From contig NZ_LT607755.1 of NCBI RefSeq assembly GCF_900090275.1, positions 5,828,001-5,892,000 on the forward strand: DNA of 64,000 nucleotides. Reading direction: 5' to 3'. Below, piece by piece: positions 8,070 to 16,889 of this stretch. Position 1 is the first letter of the stretch; each line of letters starts with the position of its first letter. The notes under the pieces are model-generated. The model did no database searches and had not been told where the DNA came from. It worked only from the letters and a program-made list of their open reading frames with translations. Made by a program: the position numbers and the translations under genes. The DNA is from Micromonospora zamorensis (GTDB lineage Bacteria; Actinomycetota; Actinomycetes; Mycobacteriales; Micromonosporaceae).

Positions 8070-8567
8070 ATGACACGATGCTTCGGTGACCGGGCCACAT
8101 TCGCCGTGGAGATCGGCAAGATCGAGTCGCACGCACTCCGCGTCGTCGACCTGTGGTTGGCTGGCAAAAGGCTGACTGTCGATGACAACTCGGCCTTCGT
8201 CCCGTTCTTCCTTCGCATTATGCGGTCGACCGCGGCGGAGGTGCGCCGACGCGACGTTAAGCCCTGCCCCTTTCCGGGCCGCGCACCGGAGCAGATCTTC
8301 CGGCTGCTCCACGCGGACGACACGGAGTTCCGGGAGCAGTTCCGGTTCATGCAGTGGGGCGAGACCGTCGACAACCTGTCGAAGTACGCCTACCTGGATG
8401 ACGACCTGGTGATCGTCTTCCAGTTTTGGCGGGCAACCCACCCCTTTCCGAAGGACCTGGGCAAGGTCTTCGTCGCCAAAATCCCACCGGACGAGTTCGT
8501 GGCCACCGTCGAGGAAGCAGCCGATCTGCTGGACGCCGAGTTCGTTGCCGTCGACCCGCCCCGGTGA
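8070..8567 (+). CDS. hypothetical protein in island
   Basis: 165-residue protein with no family I recognise. It is an even mix of charged and hydrophobic residues with no signal or membrane segment; notable stretches are EIGKIESHALRVVDLWLAGK and LHADDTEFREQFRFMQWGET. Codon use is less GC-biased than the housekeeping genes (for example attatgcggtcg), which fits recent acquisition. It starts at ATG 8070, shortly after the second 22-bp repeat, and lies upstream of the integrase remnant. Probably island cargo of unknown role. Confidence 0.6.
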   Translation: MTRCFGDRATFAVEIGKIESHALRVVDLWLAGKRLTVDDNSAFVPFFLRIMRSTAAEVRRRDVKPCPFPGRAPEQIFRLLHADDTEFREQFRFMQWGETVDNLSKYAYLDDDLVIVFQFWRATHPFPKDLGKVFVAKIPPDEFVATVEEAADLLDAEFVAVDPPR

Positions 8568-8816
8568 CCAAGCAAGTCGCGACCGGTGTGTCGCAATGGG
8601 AAGGAGCGACCCGCTGACCAGCGGAACAGGCGGATTCAGACGTTGAAGCGGAACTAAAAGCCGCCGTCTCGCCACCAGCGAGAACGCTACCTGATGCCTG
8701 CTCACACGGCATCTCGGGCTGCCATCGTTGGTGGCTGTTTGACGACGTTTGACAGTGTCTTGTGCCCCCTGTGCGGCTGCTGCTCTGTCGGTCGCTGCTG
8801 CCAGCACCACCCCAGT

Positions 8817-9419
8817 TCTCGCCAGTCCAGTTCGTGCACGCGGTGCTCCGCAACGCGCTTCAACACGCCATGCGGGAAGAGCTGGTGTCGCGCAACGTCG
8901 CCAAGCTGGTCCGAATCCCCTCGCCTCGCTACAAGGTCGGCAAAGGGCTGTCCGTCGACCAGGTACGAAAGATCCTGGACACTGCAGCGGATCGCCGGGC
9001 AGCTCCACGTCCAGGACGCCAAGACCGAGGACTCGGAGGCGGTGTTGCCGCTGTCCGAGGTCGCCTGCGCTCACTCTCCTCGAACACCAGGAACGACAGC
9101 AGGCAGAGCGAGCCGCCCTCGCCGAGGTGTGGGAGGACCACGATCTCGTGTTTCCCTCGGAGCGGGGCACTCCGATGGAGCCGACCAACCTCAGCCGCTC
9201 TTTCGCCCGACTCCGGAAACCGCCGGTCTGCCTGGTGTCCGCCTTCACGACCTGCGGCACGCCGTGGTCTCGCTACTGATGGAGCTGGGCGTACCGCCGC
9301 ACGTCGTCCAGGCCATCGCTCGGCACGCCGACGTGAAGATCACGCTCAAGGTCTACGCTCACGCCAACCTCGACGCGATGCGTCAGGCTCTCGGCAAGCT
9401 CCACGGGAAGCTCTCGTGA
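8817..9419 (+). pseudogene. int: tyrosine-recombinase integrase, frameshifted and 5'-truncated
   Basis: Recognisable integrase pieces appear in three different plus-strand frames. They are FVHAVLRNALQHAMREELVS then GLSVDQVRKILDTAADRR (about 8827-8998); QLHVQDAKTEDSEAVLPLSE (about 9003-9062); EVWEDHDLVFPSERGTPMEP (about 9127-9186); and the catalytic end RLHDLRHAVVSLLMELGVPP then ARHADVKITLKVYAHANLD, with HxLR, the second His and the Tyr (about 9245-9376). At least three frame changes and loss of the N-terminal arm-binding domain make it inactive. It sits 62 bases from the 3' end of tRNA-Thr, as expected for an element integrated there. Confidence 0.82.
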
Positions 9420-9421
9420 GT

Positions 9422-9433
9422 GCCGTTGCTGTC
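9422..9433 (+). repeat. single copy of the integrase-arm-like motif
   Basis: GCCGTTGCTGTC, matching the repeated unit of the blocks at 6021 and 7937. It lies between the integrase stop codon and tRNA-Thr, the usual place for arm-type integrase binding sites. Confidence 0.55.
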
Positions 9434-9480
9434 ATTCGGCTGCTTCGCGGCGAGCACCGCCCCGAAACGCCTTGTGGAAT

Positions 9481-9557
9481 TGGAGCCCCCGGCCGGGATC
9501 GAACCGGCGACATCTCGCTTACAAGGCGAGTGCTCTGGCCAGCTGAGCTACAGGGGC
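9481..9557 (-). tRNA. tRNA-Thr(TGT)
   Basis: A complete cloverleaf reads on the minus strand. The acceptor stem GCCCCTG pairs with CGGGGGC (one G-U), the D-arm contains AGCTCAGCTGG, and the anticodon stem CTCGC/GCGAG has loop CTTGTAA with anticodon TGT. The T-arm has GGTTCGATCC, and the 3' end is TCCA with CCA encoded. It reads ACA threonine codons. Its 3' end faces the integrase pseudogene, so it is the likely attachment site of the decayed element. Confidence 0.96.
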
Positions 9558-9908
9558 GCGTGCGTCGAGGTCAGCATAGCGAGTGACGTCCGGATATCCC
9601 GCTCGCGATGCCTCCCGAGCACGGGAAACGTCAACAACCCGACGCCTGTACGCCTTTCCGCCGCCTGGCCGTGTGTCGATTGATGTCCGACCGTGCCGGA
9701 GTGACCGGAATGTGTAATCCCTATGTCACCTCCGACGCTCCCCGACCTTGGCAGCAAGGGGAAACACGTTTACGGTTCACACACGGACGACAGCCCGGCG
9801 CCCCCGCGTGACCGAGCCGCCGTCCGCTGACCGGCACGGATACGCGCCGGTTGCTCCTTCACTCGGATCGTCCGGCACGTTCCTGCCGGTGAAAGGAAGC
9901 GCTTCACC
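9558..9908. other. intergenic region with divergent promoters (tRNA-Thr and sugar ATPase)
   Basis: No gene is evident. A possible -10 for the tRNA, TATGCT on the minus strand, lies around 9574-9579. Towards the sugar ATPase, the palindrome GAAGCGCTTC (9896-9905) overlaps the ribosome-binding region and resembles a LacI-family operator core. Neither site is proven. Confidence 0.35.
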
Positions 9909-11000
<1,092 letters not shown>

Positions 11001-11018
11001 CGTAACGCTTCACCGACG

Positions 11019-11046
11019 GGGGCGGTCCGCTTCGGCGGGCCGCCCC
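11019..11046 (+). terminator. intrinsic terminator after msiK
   Basis: 12-bp stem 11019-11030 / 11035-11046 (one G-U) with a TTCG tetraloop, then TTTC. It lies 19 bases after the stop of the ATPase gene. Confidence 0.8.
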
Positions 11047-11168
11047 TTTCGTCGTACCGGCAAGGGCTCTTCACCCTGCGGAGCCAGCGCGGAGGTGGCT
11101 CTGTGGGGTGACTCGGCACGGCGGCTCTTGCTCGTACCGTCACGGCGACCCGAGCCCGAGGAGACGCC

Positions 11169-11765
11169 GTGCCCACCGTTCCCGCCCAGTCCACTGCTCA
11201 CCCGACCGCGCGTGCCCGCTCGTACCAGGTGGTTCGCCTGGCGGGCCGCAGCCTCGCCTACTGCGCGACGCTGGTCCCGGTCGCCGTACTCGCGCTGGTG
11301 ACCGCCCCGCTGGGCGGGGCCGGCGCCGCCGTCGCACGCTGGCGTGCCCTGCGCACCGGGCTGCTCGGGATGCCACCGGCGGCCGTGCCCGGCCGGCGGC
11401 CCGGCACGGTCGCGGTGCTCGGCCACGCGCTGCTCAGCCTGCTCCTCGGTGCCGTGGCTCTGCTGCCGCTCGGCGTCCAACTGCTGATGGTGCTGCGCGG
11501 CGCGCTGTACGGCCTGATGGACCGGGGGCCGTACGACGATTCCTGGGGTGGTCCGACCCGGGCCGGCGCGTGGGTGGCGCACTTCCTCGTCGGCCTGCCG
11601 ATCACGGCTGCCGGGCTGGCCGCTCTGATCGGCATCGCTGCCGTGCACCAGCGGCTCACCCGACGCCTGGACGGGGAGCGGGGTCCCCGCTGGCTGATCC
11701 CGGCCGTGCTGCTGTTGGCGCTCGCCGGGGCGCTGCTCTTCGTCGCGTGGACCCGTCAGATCTGA
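11169..11765 (+). CDS. polytopic membrane protein of unknown function
   Basis: 198-residue protein with four or five hydrophobic segments: LAYCATLVPVAVLALVTAPL, LLSLLLGAVALLPLGVQLLM, AHFLVGLPITAAGLAALIGI and a C-terminal LIPAVLLLALAGALLFVAW. The layout recalls the multi-pass sensor module fused to some actinobacterial histidine kinases, but no kinase domain follows. The GTG start at 11169 directly follows the phrase gaggagacgcc, giving a good ribosome-binding site. It faces rlmB across a shared terminator. Confidence 0.7.
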   Translation: MPTVPAQSTAHPTARARSYQVVRLAGRSLAYCATLVPVAVLALVTAPLGGAGAAVARWRALRTGLLGMPPAAVPGRRPGTVAVLGHALLSLLLGAVALLPLGVQLLMVLRGALYGLMDRGPYDDSWGGPTRAGAWVAHFLVGLPITAAGLAALIGIAAVHQRLTRRLDGERGPRWLIPAVLLLALAGALLFVAWTRQI

Positions 11766-11769
11766 CGGC

Positions 11770-11804
11770 GAAGCCCCCTCCCGCGCTGGGCGGAAGGGGG
11801 CTTC
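11770..11804. terminator. bidirectional terminator
   Basis: Perfect 10-bp inverted repeat GAAGCCCCCT (11770-11779) / AGGGGGCTTC (11795-11804) between the convergent membrane-protein gene and rlmB. It can serve both strands. Confidence 0.8.
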
Positions 11805-11814
11805 GTCGACGTGG

Positions 11815-12948
11815 TTACAGCTCGGCGGAGCGTCGGCGGGCGACCTCGGCCAGGGTGACCGCGGCGGCCACGCTGGCGTTGAGCGACTCCACCTCGGAGA
11901 TCATCGGAATGCTGACGGTCAGGTCGCAGGTCTCCCCGACCAGGCGGGACAGCCCGCGCCCCTCGGAACCGACGACCACCACCAGCGGACCGACAGCGGC
12001 CTCCAGGTCGTACAGGTCGGTGTCACCGTCGGCGTCCAGCCCGACCACCATGAAGCCGGCGTCCCGGCACGCCTTCAGCGACCGGGTCAGGTTGGTCACC
12101 TGCGCCACGGGCACCCGCGCGGCCGCGCCGGCGCTGGTCCGCCAGGCGGTCGCGGTGATTCCGGCGGCACGTCGCTCGGGTACGAAGACACCCTGCGCGC
12201 CGAACGCCGCGGCCGAACGGATCACGGCACCCAGGTTGCGCGGGTCGGTGACGCCGTCCAGCGCGACCAGCAGGGGGGCCTGCTGCTCCAGGGCGGCGGC
12301 GACCATGTCCTCGAAGGGCTGGTACGCGAAGGGCGGCACCTGCAACCCGACGCCCTGGTGCAGCACCCCGCCGGTCATCCGGTCCAGCTCGGCCCGGCTG
12401 ATCTCCAGGTTGGCGATGCCCCGGTCGGCGGCGGTCCGGATGATCTCGTTGATCCGGTCGTCCATGTCGATGCCCTGGGCGGTGTAGAGCGCCGTCGCCG
12501 GCACGTTGGCGCGCAGCGCCTCCAGCACCGGGTTGCGCCCGACCAGCAGCTCCGGGGAGTCCTTGGACGGGTTGGACTTGCGCCCCGGCGCGACCCGCGG
12601 GCCGGACCGGCCGGTGGGCTTGCCGCCCCGACCGCCGCCGCTGGCGCCCCGACCGACCGGTACGCCCCGACCGCCGCCCCTGCCCCAGGTGGTGTCCTTG
12701 CTGCCCGGCTGACCGATCTTCGGGGGGCGCCCCTCCTCGGCCGCCGCGCGGCGCTCCTTGTCCTGCTTCCAGGCGGTGCGCTGGGGCAGCTTCTCGGTGC
12801 CCGAGTAGCCCTTGTGCCAGGGACGCTCGTCCGCGGGCAGGGTGCGACCCCGCCCGGCCAGGGAGTCCTTGTTCTTGCCGCCGGTGCCCTTGGGGGCGCT
12901 TGCCTTTGACGTCAGTCGCCGGCCACGGCGCTGCGAGTTGCCGGCCAT
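11815..12948 (-). CDS. rlmB: 23S rRNA (guanosine-2'-O-)-methyltransferase RlmB
   Basis: 377-residue SpoU-family enzyme that methylates the ribose of a conserved 23S rRNA guanosine (G2251 in E. coli) with S-adenosylmethionine. The SpoU motifs are clear: [35 protein letters not shown] and [18 protein letters not shown], which form the trefoil-knot cofactor site. An RNA-binding domain starts [14 protein letters not shown]. Ahead of it lies a basic, Gly/Lys/Arg-rich extension of about 130 residues common in actinobacteria. The ATG at 12948 overlaps the cysS stop codon by one base (TGATG), so the two genes are translationally coupled. Confidence 0.95.
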   Translation of the reverse strand: MAGNSQRRGRRLTSKASAPKGTGGKNKDSLAGRGRTLPADERPWHKGYSGTEKLPQRTAWKQDKERRAAAEEGRPPKIGQPGSKDTTWGRGGGRGVPVGRGASGGGRGGKPTGRSGPRVAPGRKSNPSKDSPELLVGRNPVLEALRANVPATALYTAQGIDMDDRINEIIRTAADRGIANLEISRAELDRMTGGVLHQGVGLQVPPFAYQPFEDMVAAALEQQAPLLVALDGVTDPRNLGAVIRSAAAFGAQGVFVPERRAAGITATAWRTSAGAAARVPVAQVTNLTRSLKACRDAGFMVVGLDADGDTDLYDLEAAVGPLVVVVGSEGRGLSRLVGETCDLTVSIPMISEVESLNASVAAAVTLAEVARRRSAEL

Positions 12949-14363
12949 CAGTCCTGCTCTCCAATAGTCCAACGGGGGCCCTGGGGGGTGTCCTCGACCA
13001 CCACGCCGGCCAGCTTGAGCTGGTCACGCACCGCGTCGGCGGCAGCCCAGTCCTTGCGGCCCCGGGCCTGCGCGCGCTGCTCCAGGGCCAGCGCGATCAG
13101 GGAGTCCACCACGGCACGCAGATCATTCGATCGGCTGCCACCGGTCCACGCCGGGTTGAGGGGGTCGATCCCGAGGATATCCAGCATTGCCCGTACCACG
13201 GCCAGGGTGGTGCGGACGGTCACATCGTCACCGGCGCTCAGCGCGGTGTTGCCGTCCCGGAGGTGCTGTTGCAGCACGGCCAGCGCGGCGGAGGTGTTGA
13301 GGTCGTCGTTCATCGCCGCGACGAAGCCGGCCGGCAGCTCACCGGGCTGCCCGGCGCCGACCCGCTCGGCCGCCCGCTGCACGAACCCTTCGATCCGGCG
13401 GTACGCGGTGGCCGCGTCGCGCAGCGAATCCTCCGAGTAGTCGATCACCGAGCGGTAGTGCGCGGCGGCGTAGTAGTAACGCAGCTCGACCGGCCGCACC
13501 CCGAGCGAGTCCACGTACGCCAGGTCGAGCGCGTTGCCGGCGGACTTGCCCATCTTGGCCCCACCGATGCTGAGCAACCCGTGGTGCACCCAGTAGCGCG
13601 CGAACGGCAGCCCGGCGGCCTTGGACTGGGCGATCTCGTTCTCATGGTGCGGGAACGTCAGGTCCAGCCCACCGCCGTGGATGTCGAACTCCGGGCCCAG
13701 ATACCGCCAGCACATCGCCGAGCACTCGATGTGCCAGCCCGGACGACCGAGCCCCCACGGCGACGGCCAGTAGGCGTCCGCCGGCTCGTCCGGTTTGGCA
13801 CCCTTCCAGAGCGCGAAGTCGCGCGGGTCCCGCTTGCCCCGGTCCGGGGCGTCCCCGGCCGACTGCATCGCGTCCGGGGACTGACCCGACAGCGACCCGT
13901 ACGCGGGCCAGGACGCCACATCGAAGTAGACGTCGCCGGAACCGTCAGTCGCCGGGTACGCGTGCCCGTCGGCGATCAACTTCGTGATCAGCTCGTGCAT
14001 CTCCGGGATGTGCCCGGTGGCGCGCGGCTCGTAGGTGGGCGGCAGCACGTTCAACGCCCGGTACGACTCGGCGAGAAGCAACTCGTTGACGTACGCGATC
14101 GACCAGAACGGCCGACCCTGCTCGCCCGCCTTCACCAGAAGCTTGTCGTCGATATCGGTCAGGTTGCGGATGAAGGTGACCTCGTAGCCGGCGGCCAGCA
14201 GCCAGCGGCGCAGCACGTCATAGTTGACGCCGGAGCGAAGGTGACCGATGTGCGGCGGGGCCTGAAGAGTGAGACCACACAGGTAGACCCCCACCTTGCC
14301 GGCTTCCCGCGGGACGAAGTCCCGCACCGATCGGGTGGCGGTGTCATACAGGCGTAGCGTCAC
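12948..14363 (-). CDS. cysS: cysteine--tRNA ligase
   Basis: 471-residue class I aminoacyl-tRNA synthetase that charges tRNA-Cys. HIGH motif in [15 protein letters not shown]-type motif KMGKSAGN; zinc ligands Cys in VYLCGLTLQ, Cys in WHIECSAM, and His/Glu in [10 protein letters not shown]. The full anticodon-binding C-terminal part is present, which separates it from the shorter mycothiol ligase MshC. The GTG start at 14363 ([11 protein letters not shown]) is the first codon consistent with the family; the longer open frame upstream is spurious. CGLTLQ replaces the more usual CGPTVY. Coupled to rlmB downstream and divergent from an IclR regulator. Confidence 0.95.
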   Translation of the reverse strand: MTLRLYDTATRSVRDFVPREAGKVGVYLCGLTLQAPPHIGHLRSGVNYDVLRRWLLAAGYEVTFIRNLTDIDDKLLVKAGEQGRPFWSIAYVNELLLAESYRALNVLPPTYEPRATGHIPEMHELITKLIADGHAYPATDGSGDVYFDVASWPAYGSLSGQSPDAMQSAGDAPDRGKRDPRDFALWKGAKPDEPADAYWPSPWGLGRPGWHIECSAMCWRYLGPEFDIHGGGLDLTFPHHENEIAQSKAAGLPFARYWVHHGLLSIGGAKMGKSAGNALDLAYVDSLGVRPVELRYYYAAAHYRSVIDYSEDSLRDAATAYRRIEGFVQRAAERVGAGQPGELPAGFVAAMNDDLNTSAALAVLQQHLRDGNTALSAGDDVTVRTTLAVVRAMLDILGIDPLNPAWTGGSRSNDLRAVVDSLIALALEQRAQARGRKDWAAADAVRDQLKLAGVVVEDTPQGPRWTIGEQD

Positions 14364-14426
14364 CGCACAAGGGTAGCTGTCCGTGCCTGTCCGGGTCCGG
14401 CGGTGCCGGGTCGTACGCTGCCAGGC

Positions 14427-15224
14427 GTGGATGCGACCGCACGCTCGGGTGAGACTCCGGCCAACCCCAGCGCCCCCGCTGACGCCGTCCCTGGACAGGC
14501 GGGCGCGGCGGGGCATGTCAATGCGGCCGGACAGGCTGGTGCGGCCGGACAGGGCGATCGGGTTGTCGGGCGGGCTGACGCCGTTGCGGGACGGGGCGTT
14601 GAGACGTCGCAGACCCTCGACCGGGGTCTGCGGCTGCTGCACCTGGTCGCCGACGCCTCGGGCGGTCTGACCGTCACCGAGGCCGCCAACCAGCTCAACA
14701 TCGGTCGGGCGGCCGTCTACCGGTTGGTCAGCCCGCTGATCGGGCACGGCATGCTGCGCCGCGACGGCGACGGCAGGCTGCGCCTCGGGGCCGGGCTGCT
14801 GCACCTGGCCCGACGGGCCCAGCCATTGCTCGCCGAGGGTGCGCTACCCGCGCTGCGCCGCCTCGCCGAGCAGGCCGGAGCGACCGCGCATCTGACCGTC
14901 GTCGAGGGTGGCGAGGGCGTGGCCCTGGCCGTGGTCGAGCCGAGCTGGACGTCGTTCCACGTCGCGTACCGCGCCGGGGCACGGCATCCGCTGGACCGAG
15001 GGGCGGCGGGCCGGGCCATCCTGGCCGGTCGAGCCGGGGATGCGGCGCCGGTGAGCAGCAGCGGGGAGTTGCAGGCCGGGGCGTACGGGGTGGCTGCGCC
15101 GGTGCTCGGCGTACCCGGTCTGGAGGCCAGCGTCGGCGTGGTCGCGCTCGCCCCGCTGGACGTCGACACGATCGGTCCCCAGGTGCTGGCCGCAGCCACG
15201 GCCATCACCAACGCCCTCCGCTGA
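14427..15224 (+). CDS. IclR-family transcriptional regulator
   Basis: About 265 residues. The N-terminal winged helix is QTLDRGLRLLHLVADASGGL followed by TVTEAANQLNIGRAAVYRLV, and the C-terminal effector domain includes AHLTVVEGGEGVALAVVEPS and HPLDRGAAGRAILAG. IclR proteins bind small aromatic or carbon metabolites. Before the HTH lies an Ala/Gly-rich, repetitive stretch of about 55 residues with little constraint. The start is uncertain; GTG 14427 leaves a sensible gap to divergent cysS. Target unknown: the homogentisate operator at 42959 is the kind of site such a protein could use, but the link is speculative. Confidence 0.85.
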   Translation: MDATARSGETPANPSAPADAVPGQAGAAGHVNAAGQAGAAGQGDRVVGRADAVAGRGVETSQTLDRGLRLLHLVADASGGLTVTEAANQLNIGRAAVYRLVSPLIGHGMLRRDGDGRLRLGAGLLHLARRAQPLLAEGALPALRRLAEQAGATAHLTVVEGGEGVALAVVEPSWTSFHVAYRAGARHPLDRGAAGRAILAGRAGDAAPVSSSGELQAGAYGVAAPVLGVPGLEASVGVVALAPLDVDTIGPQVLAAATAITNALR

Positions 15225-15274
15225 AAAACGAGCCACCGCCTGTTCCGACCAAAGGCGGGCGGGCTCGCGCCCCG

Positions 15275-15354
15275 CTTGATCAACTCGGATTCCTGAAACT
15301 CGCGGTATCCCGGTGCCAACGACACCCCGGCTTTCAAAAACGCGAGTGGATCAC
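15275..15354. repeat. imperfect palindromic repeat (family A), copy 1
   Basis: About 80 bases opening with CTTGATCAACTCGGATTCCT and closing with AAAACGCGAGTGGATCAC; the outer arms GATCAACTCG and CGAGTGGATC are near complements. The left arm and spacer phrases (CGACACCCC, CTTTCAA) match the better-preserved copy at 16721-16801. The two copies flank the DUF559-type gene. Confidence 0.6.
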
Positions 15355-15399
15355 AGCAGCACGATCGCGTCATACCACGATCGCCGCACGAATTTTCGG

Positions 15400-15442
15400 T
15401 TGTCCACAGGGTCGGACGGCTGCCCGGGCCAGGTTGTCCACA
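15400..15442. promoter_or_regulatory. two DnaA-box-like sites
   Basis: TTGTCCACA occurs at 15400-15408 and again at 15434-15442, in the same orientation, 34 bases apart, shortly before the DUF559-type gene. Both equal the actinobacterial DnaA-box consensus as I recall it. Function is inferred from sequence only. Confidence 0.5.
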
Positions 15443-15483
15443 GGGGTTTCGGCGGTCCATGGGTGGTCGGCAGGCTGCTTGGC

Positions 15484-16707
15484 ATGCCACCACGTCCGCA
15501 CCGCCCCGACGCCCTGACGTGGCGGGTCTTCCGCGGCTCCGATGCTGTCCGGCATGGCCTGCTCACCGAACATCAGCTGCGCAGTGCTGCCTGGCTGCGG
15601 GTGCGCCAGGACATCTATGCCGACGCACGGCTCGACCGGGACCACACCCTGGCCTGTCGCGCCGCACTCCTCCGACTCCCGCCCGGGGTAGTGATCGGAG
15701 GCCCGTCAGCCGCCTACCTGCACGGTGTCGAACACGCCGCCGCCTTCACCGACGACGTGCACGTCCTCGTGCCCCGGCCGATGCGGATCGGCCCACAGCG
15801 CGGCCTTCGCGTGCACGTCAACGCCATCACCCCGCTCCTCGACGACGAGATGGACGAGATGCCGGCCCTCGCCGCGCCGCCACCGGCCTCGCGCCGCCCA
15901 CCAGGAACATGGGATCCGCCGGACGCAGAACGTTCGCAGGAGACAGGACGATCACGTGACGTAGCGCGCCCATCGCGAACCGGGCTCCCCACGGGAGCAG
16001 GGCGGCCGCCGACCATCGGAGCACCATCACGCCCAGCTCGGCAGCTTGCCCGACCGGAAGCGGTGACGGCCAGGACGGGCAGCATGGCGATCACCAGACC
16101 GGACAGCGTCGTGGTCTCCAGGCTGGCCGACGGGGGCGGAGCGGGTGTCACGTCCCAGCCCAACTGGGACCCGAGCGGCCCGATCCCCCGCTCCGACCCG
16201 GGGCGGGCCGCCTGGGAAACGGCGGTGTGGCTCGACCCGATCCCGGCAGTCGCCGTTGTCGACTCTCTGCTCGGGCAGGGGCTGACCGATCGCGACACGT
16301 TGGCCGCACTGGCTGCCCGCAACGCCGAGCGGCCTGGTGGGCGGCGGGCACGATGGGTCTTCGACCTGGCTGACGGCGGAGCCCAGTCACCGCCGGAGTC
16401 ACACCTGCGCGTACGGCTGGTGCTCGGTGGGCTGCCACGGCCGGTCGTTCAACATCGGGTACGCCTGGCCAGCGGCGTTGTCCTGCACCCCGACCTGGCG
16501 TGGCCGGAGTATCGGGTCGCGGTCGAGTACGACGGAAAGTGGCACTCCGACGCAGATCAGCTTCACCGCGACCGCCGTCGGCTCAACCTGCTGGTCGGCG
16601 CGGGTTGGTTGGTCCTGCATGTGACGAGTCGACGGTTGCACGCCGAGTTTCCGGCGGTGCTCAGAGAGGTGCGCGACGCGCTGGTCAGCCGCGGGTGGCG
16701 ACGGTGA
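15484..16707 (+). CDS. DUF559-domain protein (AbiEi/type IV TA-like N-terminus) with apparent insertion
   Basis: 407-residue protein. The N-terminal ~120 residues (LLTEHQLRSAAWLRVRQDIY, GGPSAAYLHGV) resemble AbiEi-like/DUF559 cytoplasmic proteins of actinobacteria. The C-terminus has the Vsr/DUF559 endonuclease-like core: SPPESHLRVRLVLGGLPRPV, PDLAWPEYRVAVEYDGKWHS (the D...E.D pattern), and a helix DQLHRDRRRLNLLVGAGWLV. Between about residues 128 and 236 is a Pro/Arg/Thr-rich, non-folded-looking stretch that I do not expect in the family and that keeps the frame. It is probably inserted DNA (about 15866-16190). ATG 15484 chosen. Cellular role unknown; nuclease activity is inferred. Confidence 0.7.
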   Translation: MPPRPHRPDALTWRVFRGSDAVRHGLLTEHQLRSAAWLRVRQDIYADARLDRDHTLACRAALLRLPPGVVIGGPSAAYLHGVEHAAAFTDDVHVLVPRPMRIGPQRGLRVHVNAITPLLDDEMDEMPALAAPPPASRRPPGTWDPPDAERSQETGRSRDVARPSRTGLPTGAGRPPTIGAPSRPARQLARPEAVTARTGSMAITRPDSVVVSRLADGGGAGVTSQPNWDPSGPIPRSDPGRAAWETAVWLDPIPAVAVVDSLLGQGLTDRDTLAALAARNAERPGGRRARWVFDLADGGAQSPPESHLRVRLVLGGLPRPVVQHRVRLASGVVLHPDLAWPEYRVAVEYDGKWHSDADQLHRDRRRLNLLVGAGWLVLHVTSRRLHAEFPAVLREVRDALVSRGWRR

Positions 16708-16720
16708 TCCCCGAGCTGGC

Positions 16721-16801
16721 CTTGATCGACTCGGGTTCCTGGAAACCGTGGCATCCATCGGCCCCCGACACCCCACCTTCAAGAAACCCGAGTCGATCAA
16801 G
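16721..16801. repeat. palindromic repeat (family A), copy 2
   Basis: Perfect 17-bp terminal inverted repeats, CTTGATCGACTCGGGTT at 16721-16737 and its complement at 16785-16801, around a 47-base centre. It is a small non-coding element of MITE type, lying just after the DUF559-type gene stop. Confidence 0.75.
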
Positions 16802-16847
16802 GCGAGGAACGGAGCCACGCACACGGACACCACCGCGCACGCCGACA

Positions 16848-16877
16848 GGGCCCGGTCGACGATTGTCGACCGGGCCC
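16848..16877 (-). terminator. terminator after the subtilase gene
   Basis: Perfect 13-bp stem GGGCCCGGTCGAC (16848-16860) / complement (16865-16877) with a 4-base loop, located 12 bases downstream of the minus-strand peptidase stop codon. No T-run is present. Confidence 0.7.
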
Positions 16878-16889
16878 CGAGGTGGTGCT

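Noticed and set aside
7595..8089. Plus-strand 164-codon gene in the island
   Set aside because: Opposite strand to the recognisable oxidase remnant, with no motif or ribosome-binding site.
12948..14804. Longer cysS beginning near 14804
   Set aside because: The extra ~147 residues are antisense to the IclR gene and lack family similarity; GTG 14363 fits the known N-terminus.
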